A stretch of 64,000 bases of DNA from Sarcomyxa edulis (Eukaryota; Basidiomycota; Agaricomycetes; Agaricales; Mycenaceae), in NCBI GenBank assembly GCA_009761415.1, contig QUOL01000008.1, forward strand, positions 1,488,001-1,552,000, in the 5' to 3' direction. This document shows positions 35,490-47,280 of the stretch, piece by piece. The notes under the pieces were generated by a model. It worked only from the letters and a program-made list of their open reading frames with translations, was not told the origin of the DNA and searched no databases. The translations under genes were made by a program, and so were the position numbers. Position 1 is the first letter of the stretch. Each line of letters begins with the position of its first letter.

Positions 35490-36899
35490 ATGTCAGGTAG
35501 CAGACACAATCACTTCCATTCTGGTGCAATACTGACTCATCATCAATTCTCATCCCCAATCACCAGAACAAACTCAACTCGATTCGCCTCCCATCGACAG
35601 TATATCCTCCGTGCGGTTTTCGCCTGTAAATCCGAACCATCTACTGGTATCATCTTGGGATACTGTGAGTATTGATATCTATGCAACGAAAAATGACTCC
35701 TGACTTCTTTACCCTCAGACGGTTCGATTTTACGATGTCGCTACAAACACACAAAAGTCAAAATTTGAACACAGAGCTGCAGTACTTGCATGCTGTTTCT
35801 CCGCAGATGGAAAACATGCATATAGTGCGGGTCTTGATACAGCTGTCCGAGAGTGCGTGCAAAAAACCCTGTCAAATCAATCAGAAACTAATACAGCCCT
35901 GTAGATTAAACCTCGACTCGGAGAAAATTACTCATTTAGGCCAACATTCGGATTCGGTATCGAGCATGAACTATTCGCGAGAATCCAGTGAGTTTATGTC
36001 ATTTTGTGGATAATCTGACCCTTTAATATGGCCTCGTAGATGCCCTAATAACCGGTTCATGGGACCGCACTCTGCGTTTCTGGGATCCTCGCGCTGCCAC
36101 TCCTCAACAATCATCACACGACACGCCAGAACGAGTTTATCAAATGGATCTAGTCAATCACACTCTCGTGGTGGCTATGGCTAGCCGTCTTTTCAACATC
36201 TACGATATCCGCAAAATGGACACCCCGACGCAACAGCGGGAGAGCAGTCTAAAGTTCATGACCAGATCGATAGCGTGCATGTCTGATGGTCAAGGTGCGT
36301 GCTTGTTCCCTCCACCCTTTGATCTATACTCATCAGCGTGTACTCAGGCTTCGCAACGGCATCTGTGGAAGGAAGAATAGCAGTCGAATATTTTGATCCA
36401 TCGCCTGCAGCACAAGAGAAGAAGTACGCGTTCAAATGTCATCGTCAAACCATCGACGATGTAGATCATGTATGGCCTGTGAACTCGCTTGCGTTCCATC
36501 CAATGTAAATTGACTTCCCATATGTTTGCTATCTTATACTGACCCCTCTTTCCTACAGATACAACACTTTCGCATCCGCAGGTTCCGATGGAACTGTCTC
36601 TATCTGGGATCATAAGGTCAAAAAACGGCTCCGTCAATACCCTAAGTTTACTACAAACCCGAATTCCACTACACCCAACCCAATTGCGTCGATTGCGTTC
36701 AACTGCGATGGAACACAGTTGGCGGTAGGGGCGAGTTACACGTGGGATGAGGGTGAAGCGGGCGTCAAAGGGAGTGAAATGCCTTCGGTGTGGATTAGGA
36801 AGGTCGGGGATGAGGTCAAGGTCAGTTATGTTTTCGCGATCAATCGATGTGTCCCTTGACTTATGTCTGCTGTAGCCCAAGGGATGGACTGGGAATTGA
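35490..36899 (+). CDS. BUB3: Bub3-type WD40 spindle-checkpoint protein
   Basis: Spliced from a 7-base first coding exon (35490-35496, ATGTCAG), then 35567-35664, 35719-35852 and later exons to the stop at 36899. The start reads [22 protein letters not shown]40 blades follow: [46 protein letters not shown] and [27 protein letters not shown] followed by KKYAFKCHR is the Bub3 signature and separates it from the sister protein Rae1/Gle2. The C-terminus ([15 protein letters not shown]) also matches Bub3. Bub3 brings Bub1 and Mad3/BubR1 to kinetochores and is essential in many fungi. This housekeeping gene sits in the middle of the metacaspase cluster. Confidence 0.88.
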
Positions 36900-37606
36900 T
36901 GTCTCAGCTTGTATCGTTGTATGTATGTCTTGTGCATTTGTTTTCCTTTTGGTGGGCCAAGACGCTGAGTGTGTGGTATCGTTATCGCTCATGTTATGTT
37001 AGCACCATAACTCGGTTTGCACAACATCTGCTGACCAACTATCTAGGATGTCGAACTCGGAAACTCCGAAAGTCTTGTATTTCTATGCCGTAACATGTGG
37101 TTCCTCATATCTCTAGTTCTGTTCTCAATTCCTCTCCGACTACAAAAGCTCGAATAACAACAGCATGAGAGGTAAGAATTTGAGAACTTGATCCTGGCAT
37201 TCTCAGTGGGTCATCACCGATCAACTCGATGGAAAGAACAAAGCAAGAGAAAGAAGCTAGACGATCTGGGTGGGTTTCTCAGTTGTGACAAGTATAGGCC
37301 TTGTTGTTAATTCCATATCACCTGCCAGGCAACCGAGAATTTCGCCGTGAATGACCGTCAAATAGGCATGCATTGTGAGATATATGGTAACATTGCTCGT
37401 GAGGCAATGCACACCGCGCTCCATGAGCCACGAACTGCTCTGACACCGTTTTTGACTGGACAAAGGAGAAGGCGCTTTGACAGCGCGTTTCCAACTACCG
37501 CCGAAGGCTTGCATATAAGAGTCATCGACCTATCGTTTTTATCCTATCAATCTTGCCCACGACTCATTCTCTACATCTAGTACTTGTCTCAAATCTTATT
37601 ACTATC
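36900..37606. other. intergenic between Bub3 and F-box-like gene
   Basis: About 700 bases with no motif. It includes the promoter of the downstream gene. Confidence 0.4.
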
Positions 37607-39338
37607 ATGCAATCTGATTATACAACGGAGTAAGTGATGTATGCTCGCGCTATGTTCATGACAATGACTCCCCTTTCGCAGATTGGATCTTCGTATGCGT
37701 TCTCTGATGAAATCTTTCGTCCCTCCAACCGCCCAAGAGATGCATGGCATTGGACAATTGCTCTCCCAGGAGGAGGAACGTATTCGGTCGCAACAATTGA
37801 ATCCACTAACCCTGGCACCAAGGCCGTTCGTGGAATATGCTGCGCGGATCGTCACGTATATTCAATACATCTCGCTGATCAGCTTATTAGCCCCCGAGAC
37901 TCTCTCCATGTTTTTTGCACGAGCCCATGATATACAGATTCTACCTGTACGACCCTCCGGTGCTTCACTTTTCGCTGTGCTCAAAGAAATGCACTGGCAG
38001 ACAGACGTCATTCTTGACACTCCGGAATTCTGGAACAGAGCATTCATCGTCGTTCCGCATTCATGGACAAACACGAACATCCCTGGCCTTGTCCAAATGT
38101 GGCTCGAGCGTTCTCGTGACTTACCTATCTCACTGAGATTGCGAACAAATGTGGGTGATGGCCCCAACCCTATTCCCAACTTTATCGTCCCCTATACCAG
38201 TCGACTTCAAGAGCTCTTTTTAGAAAGCTCCTCGCATGCAGAAGAAACCCCCGTTATGTGGTTGGAGCCCCTCCTTTGTCTGCCATCGGGAGCAACTCCT
38301 CTTCTAGAGTCTCTTACACTGATGACTCGACCAAGGGGTGTCAGATCTATTGAAGGGCCCCCAGAACAACGAGATGAAGTATACAGTCTCTTAACTTCGC
38401 TCCATAACCTCCGACGCCTTGGGCTGTTCACTGGGCTTCGCCGATTTCACCAGCTGACCCCCGGAATTCCCTGGTCACAGCTCACGCACCTCGACGTCGA
38501 TGTAACGCCCTCCCCTCCGGCTTCCTTTTGGCATAGCTTTCTTCGCCAATGCCACCAACTGCTTGCATTGACTGCATGGCTGACGGATGAGGAATTCGGT
38601 GCAGAGGCTTTAGCCTACGCATGGCGCTCTTGGTACATGAACGATACGACAATCGATACATCAGACGTATACCTTCCCAGTCTAGTAACACTGCGCATAA
38701 AGCATCTCGATGGATTCGACATTGACATCGTCGACGACTTCATCCGACCCCTCGTGATGCCCTCGCTCAAAGATCTGGAAGTATCTCTCTGCCATCACAC
38801 TCCAGTGTCTTGGCATCCTCGCACGTTTGAACACGTCGTGTCCCGGTCGCACTTCACACTGGAACGACTTTCAGTTCCATTTGGAGTCTTGGAAGATCTC
38901 GAAGAATGGCTCCTACCCGTCCCCTCTCTCAAAGAACTTGATATTTCCTATGGCGAGTGTCTTTCGGAATCAGAGTCTGAAATATTGGGGGATTACGAGG
39001 TGATCCCTCATCTGGAGATACTAAAATTGCGTATCGCCGAGAGCTTGAGGCCTGACACGGACAGGGCAGATACGGAGGCACTCGTGCGAATGATCAAAGC
39101 GCGCTGGTCTGTTTCGGTGGGTGAAGCAGAGCCAGCACGTCCGCGATTGTTACACGTTATAATCGGGATTGATGATGGGGGACAAGCCTTGATTGCGCCC
39201 TATATGGAAACCTTGAACGCATTGGCACGAGAAGGATTGGATATAGTGATATCCTTAAACCTGGAGGAGGAGCGTGATCGCCGTGTATCGACGCTCTATG
39301 AATTTGGGTCTGTGTATCGAGGCGGTGTCCCGGTTTGA
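37607..39338 (+). CDS. F-box-like/leucine-rich protein
   Basis: A 23-base first coding exon (37607-37629) is joined by a GTAAGT...CGCAG intron to 37682-39338, giving 559 residues that begin MQSDYTTELDLRMRSLM. Residues about 60-125 have the layout of a diverged agaric F-box (YISLISLLAPETLSMFFARA, then PEFWNRAFIVVPHSW). The remainder is leucine-rich with 'LPSLKDLEVSLCHH'-type turns. A glutamate-rich helix (QEEERIRSQQ) precedes the F-box-like part, as in many Agaricomycete members. It probably acts in substrate recruitment to an SCF ligase; the target is unknown. It is unrelated in detail to the F-box-like gene at the left end. Confidence 0.7.
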
Positions 39339-39693
39339 CTGGTCAACGTAATTTATATCTCGGATTGTTCTCCCCCACAAGTCAGGAACATATTCATTGA
39401 TGCGTACGGAATGCGTTTGTAGTATGTTAATGTCAGTGCTATACAGTATTTAGGTCATATCTTGTGGTTAAATATAAGTAGGGGTACAGTGCTAGGTGGG
39501 CTCGTAAGGTAAGTACAAACGATGACTGGAGATGCGAGAAAACGTATGGGCCAAGTACATTTTAGAGTGACCATGGGGCATTCATGTCCTGTCAAAGTGA
39601 AAAGTAAGGCCCGTTCGATGGCATGTATCACGCTCGACTCACCAATGGTCTATGGCTCGCTAACTACATATATGCACAGGAGTCGAATGTCAG
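39339..39693. other. convergent gap, F-box-like gene and metacaspase 2
   Basis: About 355 bases between convergent 3' ends. Only short frames are seen. Confidence 0.45.
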
Positions 39694-41660
39694 CTACGCG
39701 TTGTTCAGAGAGGGTATCTGACTCGCCTGAGGATCTTGGAAGTTATCAATCTCAGCGATGTAACTGTTGGATGTCGAGCTTGACTCTAGAGGGGGAGCAG
39801 GATGTCCGGCGGCAGCCTCCCACGCCTTTTTCCTCTCTTCGTAGTTCTTGTTCTCCAATCTGTATGCCCGATTGGTTTTGTGTATTCGAACCAATAACCC
39901 GTGAAGGCTATGACTAATGGAGCATGTCAGTTTGTACGCGACACAATATAGAAAATCGAGCTACCTTATCTGGGTCAACAAGTCCTTATGGCTAGGATGT
40001 GGGTTGTTTTCTACCAGACGAATTACAAATGGTCAGTCACAAACTTGTAGCGCACATCGTATGACAAAAGGTACCCACTGAGTATCTTGATCAGTTCCTT
40101 CACGATGGATATCGTTTGATACTATACAATGACGGGGAAAATTATGTAGACTCACAGCAGTCATTGATGTTCCGTCGCTATCTTCCCAAGACACTTGATC
40201 ATCTTTACAGGCAGCCAACGCGATCTATGAAGAAAGCATTGATCTGACTGAGAGGACGAAATTCTGACCTCGGCACATACCACGTCTGCTTCCTTTGGTC
40301 TGCCACTGTGATTATGATCGCAAAACCCATTGCAGGACCATAAAGAGTCAGGCGAGGTACATCGTTCGATGGCCAAAGATGGACTATCGAACCAGGACTC
40401 CGAAGTCACGATATCCGACCTCATAGACAGTGATTTAGTAACGACGGATAACTGTTTGATTGGCGTATTGAGCAGTCGATCGATAGAGGTCTTCCTGGAT
40501 TTGACGGTCTTGAAGGTTGTGCGTGTGTTTTGGTAGACGTGCCGTGTGTGTACTGCCCAGATGAGGTAAGATCAAACAGCTGCGCCTGAAGACTGGCAGG
40601 AGGTACTTACTCATTGCCTGGCGGCGCACTGCAAAAGCAAAGTGAAGATGGTCGAAACACATCAGCATGGTAAGGCTTACCATTCCCGTTTCGCATGAAG
40701 TCTGATTTGCGTCGGCCTTTCGAGAGCCATGGTACATAGACTCGATTGCATCGAATGTGTTCCAGATCTGAGTAGAGAATTGTTCAAATATGGTCGAAGG
40801 CATGACAAGGTAACTATACCAAGCATCGACGCTGAATGGCAAGAATCGAAGATCGCCTGGGACCGGAATCGAAGATCAAACAAACAAACATTTCAAACTA
40901 GTTGTGCTACTTACGACCAGGCGACTGCCTACTGGCAAAGTATCGACGAGATGCTTCTTTAGTTCCTACAGTGGGGAACATTGAGAATCCACAGGTGAGG
41001 CATTAGAGCGAGACATACGTTGTCGACAATCAACTTCTCATCGCTCGACATGATACCTATGATATACCATTAGATGAACCGAGAAGATGTATCAGCGATC
41101 ACCCACATTCATCCATGCCGTCCTCCTCGCTGTTATTTTTGCTAGGAATTTGAGTAGAATGACCGGCGTCTACAAGAAAAGGTGATTGAGAACTAATGGG
41201 GACCATTGAGGTAGAGAGCAAATTCACAATGAAAGAAGAAATGGTCTCCTGGAGCAGCACCCTGGACCAGATTCTTGATTTCACGGAGCTGATGCAGATT
41301 TGGTAGGTCAGAACTGACTCAGAAATCTTTCCACGAGACGACAAAAACCAACAATATTGAACCGCGTTGGCTGAGGTAACCCTTCTTCGTTTTTATCTAA
41401 CATGACTACGATGTTCTTTGCTTCGTAGCCATAGGTGCCTAGTGGGAGTCGAGGTGACTTGAATTCGAGGTTTAAGAGAGGAAAATAGAACAAAACGTAC
41501 TTATAATAAAGTCTTTCATTTCGGTAACATCTCGATGTGGACCACGAAGTTCATGGGCGCTCTCCCCTTGCTGTTGGCTGGTATAGTTGATTCCTATGAG
41601 AAGAGCCTTCTTCTTTGGGGTTTTCGAAGGCTGCACTAGGCGCCCTCGGATTATTTTCAT
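39694..41660 (-). CDS. metacaspase (C14), copy 2
   Basis: A gene of roughly ten short exons from ATG at 41660 to the stop at 39694. It reads PKKKALLIGINYTSQQQG, LRGPHRDVTEMKDFI, AKNIVVMLDKNEEG, LREIKNLVQGAAPGDHFF, then HYAGHSTQ with the catalytic His, EEDGMDEC, ELKKHLVDTLP and VAIFDSCHSASMLDLEHIRC with the catalytic Cys. The p10-like part has CNGFCDHN and LAACKDDQVSWED.DGTSMT. The last exon ends AEIDNFQDPQ...SLNNA. The core matches copies 1 and 3, so they are paralogues. It lacks the membrane anchor of copy 1 and starts almost directly at the caspase fold. Both catalytic residues remain. The usual GHG is GHS and the usual CHSG is CHSA. Confidence 0.8.
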
Positions 41661-42349
41661 GACGAAAGCTTTCGGATTGAATCGACTTCGTCACTTGTTA
41701 TATAGCAGATCCCGACAGAAGGGCAGTACAACTTCGAAACTAGAACTGACTCGAAGCTGTGTGCACTGATATGCGTTAGATAACACCGGCGACCAACAGA
41801 CAAAAGGCTATACACACATACAACGCCACTTATCCTTCAAGTTGATACATTGCAAGCAGTTTTGGAGATCGATTAAATCAAATTCCGGGGGTTGATGTGG
41901 ACGAACGAAAAAGGCGCGCTCGCTGACGGAGGTCTCGACGGTCTTGTCAAGCGACGAATCGTACCTGACACTGTCTGGATCCGAATTACATCAAAAGCAT
42001 TGTCCATCACGGAATTATGCGTGCACTTTGTTGGCGCCTTTCAATTCAAATAAATAGATACAACTATATTATACATACAAGTAAGATACACAGAAGTTAG
42101 ACAATAATCGAGGCGAAGTAGCATTGAGCAGTATCAGTGACAATCAGTGGCAGATTCTGCAGGGTCCCGTTCGTTGGACGCAAGGGATCACAAGCTGAGC
42201 ATGGCATCCATGTCCTGTAAATTTCGATCTTCAACGACGGTCAAGGATAGAAATTGGTAATCAACTTACCAGAGGGGCATGGCTCGCTAGCTATAGGTAC
42301 GAAGTGGGGATTATCAGAAAATGGTATATCGTTTCTTGACAGAATGATG
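41661..42349. other. intergenic between metacaspases 2 and 3
   Basis: About 690 bases with no motif; it presumably includes the promoter of copy 2. Confidence 0.45.
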
Positions 42350-44034
42350 TCACACCTGAGGAGCCTGGAAGTCGTCGAGTCTGGTGTGGATTTCATGTTG
42401 ATACTCTCGAAATGATTTTTCCCATTCAACGTCCTTGTGCAAGCGCTCTGAGGAGTCGTGCAGAGTCTGGCTGAGGACCTAATTGTTTAATAAACGAAAG
42501 GCTTCGTGAGACAATAAACTTACCTGACCACAAGCATCAGGTCTCGCAAAGAAGGATGAGGGGTCTTCTCTGGAGAGCACGACTGTGAGTTTCGAAGATT
42601 CATTTTCGTGAGGAAGTGAACTGACTCAAGCAGTGAATGATTGCCTGCCATCGACATCTTTGTGAGTATGTGATATAGGCGTTTGAGAACAACACGTACC
42701 CTAGTCATTGATCCACCATCGTTGTCCTCCCAAGTTATTTGTGCGTCTTTGCACGCTGATAGACAGAGCTGTATGAATAAGGTCAATTAATTTGTGATCG
42801 AGTTTCTTGTCCCAAGAAAGACATACCACATATGCAGTATTCGGTACAAATGTGCGGCAGAACCCATTACAACCCGAGTCGAAGGGCGAAGGACATTCCC
42901 GAACCTTCACTGGTGAGATCGGGGTATCGTAAACGACATCCAAACCAAGGTGTGGTCTGTACGACGAGGGCGTGTCGACTTCGAGTGAGACGGTAAGGGA
43001 CTGAGTAAATGGTTGTGCATCGGTGGCAGCGCGTCTTCTTAGAGGTATTCCAATGGTCGGAAGCTGAAGTGTCTGTCTGTCGAACCGAGACCCAGCACGG
43101 CTTCGAGGACCATCAAAATGGCTGGCCCTATATGCTAAACAGAGAACGTGAGTCCGCGCAAGGTCATAGAAAGAGGAATACGAGACATTACTTTTGTCGT
43201 GGCTGTTGGACCACACTCGATTACACTTATAATGAGGAAGATCTGAGACACTGTCTTAGGACTTGTAGCGCTGGAAGAATAATGGGAATGGACTAGTACC
43301 GAGCATGGTCTGAGAATGGCAAGAGTCAATGATAGCGACCAGGTTGCACTTAGGGGGGAGCGGATCCACGAGGAAGCGGCGAAGGTCCTGTTAGAACAGA
43401 TGAGCGATCTCGATTTGAACCGAGGATTGAGACACGTACATCGTCAATGATATTTTGATTATCGCATGCTACCATACCTGCAAGGCATTTCATCAGAATC
43501 CAGTCGTGGAAGCAAGCAAGTGCCAACTCACATTCGTCCTTCCCATCGACCTCAGTGTCGGTCAAACAATCAACTTGGGTCGAGTGTCCAGAGACTGACA
43601 CCACATATAAGCATACCAGAGCAAAGTCATATATCAGGCGCTCATTACTTACAGTGGAATAGAAGATGGTCGTCGGGTCTTGCATCTCTGACTAGATTCT
43701 TGATCTCTCGGAGCTAAAGGAAACGACACGCTCAGCCTCTAAAGTTACGGGTGCAAAGATTTGTGTTACGAACGATGTTGTCCTTCGTAGGCAATAAATC
43801 CCCAGAATCTGGCTTATCAAGCATGACCACGATATCGTGTTCTGCATAATTATAGCTGTCTGAGGAAGCATATCAGCGAGTCGCAATTTCGAATAGATCA
43901 TGGTAATCACCGATAAGCAAATCTTTGAGAGAAAGGACATCGTTATGAGGGCCTAGTAGGGTCCCACTGGTGTCGTCATAGTTAATGCCGATTAGTAAGG
44001 CCCTCCTCTTGCATAGGAAATCGTCTTGAGCCAT
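42350..44034 (-). CDS. metacaspase (C14), copy 3
   Basis: Read from MAQDDFLCKRRALLIGINY at 44034 to the stop at 42350. Order: LLGPHNDVLSLKDLL, HDIVVMLDKPDSGDL, LREIKNLVRDARPDDHLL, then HFSGHSTQ with the catalytic His, EVDGKDEC, DLRRFLVDPLP, and VAIIDSCHSQTMLDLPHYKC with the catalytic Cys. The p10-like part contains SGCNGFCR and ACKDAQITWED.DGGSMTR, and the end reads RLDDFQAPQV. The close shared order with copies 1 and 2, including the C-terminal DFQ(D/A)PQ, shows tandem-type duplication. The position after CHS is Gln, which is unusual for a metacaspase. Activity therefore cannot be assumed even though Cys and His are kept. Like copy 2, it has no N-terminal anchor or prodomain. Confidence 0.8.
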
Positions 44035-45758
44035 CGTAGTAGAAGGGAAAATAGGTATACTTCTGAAGACGAAAGCAAGTAGTGTAAGGGCAAGCAGGGG
44101 GAGTCCGAGGCAAGTGCAAGATTCACATACAAGGCTATATAGTCGTTGGGCGGCAGTGAAAATAAACCGAAGAAGAGCGGTTTGACCTTAGTATAGCTTA
44201 CGCACCGGGATTTAATTTGCCAAGGCACCGATGTCTATGGCCGCTGAGAGAGACGCTGGAAGCAAAATAGCTCGTTGGAATCAATCCATGATACCGTTCT
44301 CAGCGCCTCCTTACAAAGTCTAGTGCGACGCTGAGGATCAACAATGAGCCAGCAGTGCACGATACGTGCGTTTGGCTAGATTGAAATAGCTGGGCGCTGT
44401 TGGTATGGTGCAAGTCATGATCGTCGCATATGCTATGCTGATGTGCCCCATTGTTCAGTTAGCTGACTCTTGGACAGACACAGGACTACCACGAAGATCT
44501 ACGACGGGGAGAACGCACACCGATCATGATTAGCGCCTACATAGGTGGTACACATGTTTTGCGCCCACTGGCACAGAGAGTACACGAGAATCACTGTCTT
44601 TCGAGCGTCAAAGCTCGACTGTCGTTCGTAGACTAGAAGCCATGTCAATAGTCCAACCTTGAAGATAGACCGGAATTCGAAAGACGAGATCATCCAGAGC
44701 CACCGAATACGTATCTCGACCAGCTGTATCCTCCTGACTTGCTCCTGACCTAAAAAAACAAAAGCATAGTCATATCTGCCAAGTTCGAACGTTCATGTTA
44801 GAAGATAGGAAGACTAGCCACTCGTGGTCATTTAGACTTGCTCCGGAGGCAATATGCTTGGGAACACATAGGTATAAGCAGCTATCGAAGTTGTGGCAGC
44901 TGTCGATGTCCGAATCCATGAGAACGGAGTTGGAATAGAGCCGCTCGGCAGATCAGGCCTCGATCAGAATCGGCATCACGGTCACGGTAGACACTTGAGG
45001 TACGATTGGCATTGTCTGTTTATAAGAGACTAAGGAGGAGGAGGAGGAGGAGGAGGAGGAGGAGTAAGTAGGTCCGACGAGCGAAAGAGAAAGTGTGAGT
45101 CGTGACGTGACTACCGTTCCTTTTCCCACTGGCGTCGTCGTTCAATGACTTTCATCAAGCTGCTCAATGCATTGCTTTTCACGACGTCTTCCTGAGCACC
45201 GATAGATCAATGAGGCAGATTTCACATACTGACCAGCTGTGAATCTCCCACATCCATCGTTTCCAACAGTACAATACAGCTCGAGAGGTCAAGGGACAGG
45301 CATTATCGATATCAAGGTACCACTAGTGAGCTCTTGTTTCCAACCGGATATAAAATGAGGTGTTTGATATCTTCTAGACATCTTTTCCAGAGTAAAGTGT
45401 TATCTGAGGATTCTGGGAGATGGAGCACTTTGAGCCGGGGCAGACACTGTCAACCTCAAAGGCACCGTAACTGAACACAGAACGCTACATCGATTTCTTC
45501 GCTTCGATGGATGAGAAGCTATCTGCTGTCTCCTCTCCACTCAGTCACATCATCTCCCGTTCTGGTCTTATAATGTCCATTATTTCCAAACGGCTGCACA
45601 AATCGCGCCTCTCGACTCGAGTCAAAGAAACAAATCCTTCGCTGCACTCGACCTACATAGCTACTACACATGCGGACCCTCAATATTTTATCCTTGGAGC
45701 CAATCAGATCGTATCATACACATGTCAGTCCTTCCATTCTACACCTTTTCCCGTCGTC
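44035..45758. other. intergenic upstream of metacaspase 3, with microsatellite
   Basis: About 1.7 kb without a supported gene. It holds a perfect ten-unit GGA microsatellite (45034-45063). Confidence 0.45.
45034..45063. repeat. (GGA)10 microsatellite
   Basis: Ten uninterrupted GGA units, a purine-only strand. It is non-coding in any model here and likely to be length-polymorphic. Confidence 0.9.
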
Positions 45759-46535
45759 TCATGCAATATTCACCACCCAGACGTCCCCCCCCTCCGAAAC
45801 CCTCAAAAGCCCCAACAACTGAGTCCTCCCTCCCAAAAATCCGGAAAGCTCTCCGACCGTGCAATACAACGTGTATCGAAGACCCTCGAGAATGTCTGCG
45901 ACATTGACGAACCCAGCCGAATCTGAAGCCCGTATTATCATTCGGGATCTCGGAACGAACGGGGATATAATTTCTATTGAACGTCGGGCGGGCCGTGTCG
46001 CTGGTCCCAATAAGGATACGCGCCTTTGTGATAATTCGGCTGTCATGACAGAGGATGGTGGGACGGTGAGGTCGTATCTGACTTGTCCGGTGAACTCCAG
46101 TAGAGGGTTGATGTCGATTCTCGCGGACTCCGTCTGTGCATTTCTCGTCAACGCGAACGGCGGTGCAATACGTGGGTGATATTGTTTTGGTCGAGATGCA
46201 AGAGATGTGCTCATCGTTGGTGAAGACGTCGATGAGGGTGCGGCAGATTCACGATTAGACGCAGGGTGACCCCTATTATATGCTGACTCGACAGCGGGAA
46301 GGGGTACACATACGTATGGCGACTTGGCGTAATTGAGCGGGGGTGGGTGGAGTGGTGGCGGATAGTCGAAAGGCTGACTCGTAGCTGGTGGGCTATGATG
46401 GGGTGGACTTTAGGTAAATGCAGCACCTTCATCTTGCTCGATGTCCTACCTGATGACCGGTGCATAGCTTGATTTCGAATCCTGGTAATTCTTAGCATAT
46501 TTCCGAACGGTGAGCGCGTTGTCTCGTCTTGTGGA
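45759..46535 (-). CDS. DUF6699-domain protein (copy 2), shortened, start uncertain
   Basis: The long exon 45759-46407 joins through a GTAGG...AAAG intron to an upstream exon ending at 46450. That exon reads VRKYAKNYQDSKSSYAPVI, recalling the KHVRFA.N start of the other copies. No in-frame ATG was found for the upstream exon. A proline-rich region follows (FDYPPPLHPPPLNYAK), then the domain start IDINPLLEFTG.VRYDLTVPP, the helix GFVNVADILEGLRYTLYCTV and the end GDVWVVNIA. The segment between the helix and the final strands, about 40 residues in the other copies, is nearly absent. This may be a diverging or decaying copy. Confidence 0.55.
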
Positions 46536-47280
46536 TGTTATGGACCAGTGCTCACGAGTGCCTTGATGTGTGGCTAGTCAGAAGCAAGTGGGGAAGCGGA
46601 GAGGAAGGGGGAGATTGACGGGGAGTGGGTAGTATATGAGTGGGTAAGTGATGGTCAAAAGTGGGGGGCAAAGATTCGCGGGCAAGGGTGAGACACGCTA
46701 TATACCCTAGGTGCGTTTGCGCACGGTCCTCGTGAACCTAATTGCAACCCTAACCTTAGTAAACCTAGTTGCTGAAGTATCGTACACAAATTGTGATCCT
46801 CGTCCCCAAGCTCAAAGCCCTGCATCGTACTTGTCAAGCTGTTATATCCACAGTCCAAGACTTGTGCATCCAGTACACTCAAGACTGATTGAGGTCTCAA
46901 TATAGATCTCAATAACGGCTACTAATTTTTTTTCGCTGGTTTCCTTTACTGTTCCAGTTTCCATATGTTAATGCATCAATAATATCGATCCAGGGCAATT
47001 GTCCAAGATAGACGTTTGTTGGCACCGCATCCCCATTGCTGCGCTGTGAGCCTATCGTCGCACTCAACAAATGACGGAATTTATGACAAGAGAGGGGACA
47101 AACATATAATGCCCGTATTTTGGTTGCTCTGTGATAGACGCTCGTGTCACACCACATGACCCAACCGACGCTCTCCGTGGCACTTTCGATTTCAAGACTT
47201 GTGTTCCACTGGTCACTTGCTCTCCAGGAGTTGTCCAGGAAGCAGCGCTCAAGCTCCCATTGCTCCAACCTACCAAGACC
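46536..47280. other. intergenic before the MFS gene
   Basis: About 740 bases between divergent genes. There is a partial CCCTAA-like motif at 46748 but no coding motif. Confidence 0.4.

Noticed and set aside
36144..36899. Rae1/Gle2 instead of Bub3
   Set aside because: VEYFDPSP with KKYAFKCHR and the C-terminal [11 protein letters not shown] match Bub3 better than Rae1.
40435..40842. Apparent absence of the catalytic Cys in metacaspase 2
   Set aside because: The long open frame is the wrong one. Splicing after the preceding CCCAG acceptor gives AIFDSCHSASMLDL, so the Cys is present.
46748..46753. CCCTAA motif near the MFS gene
   Set aside because: A single unit with a degenerate neighbour.
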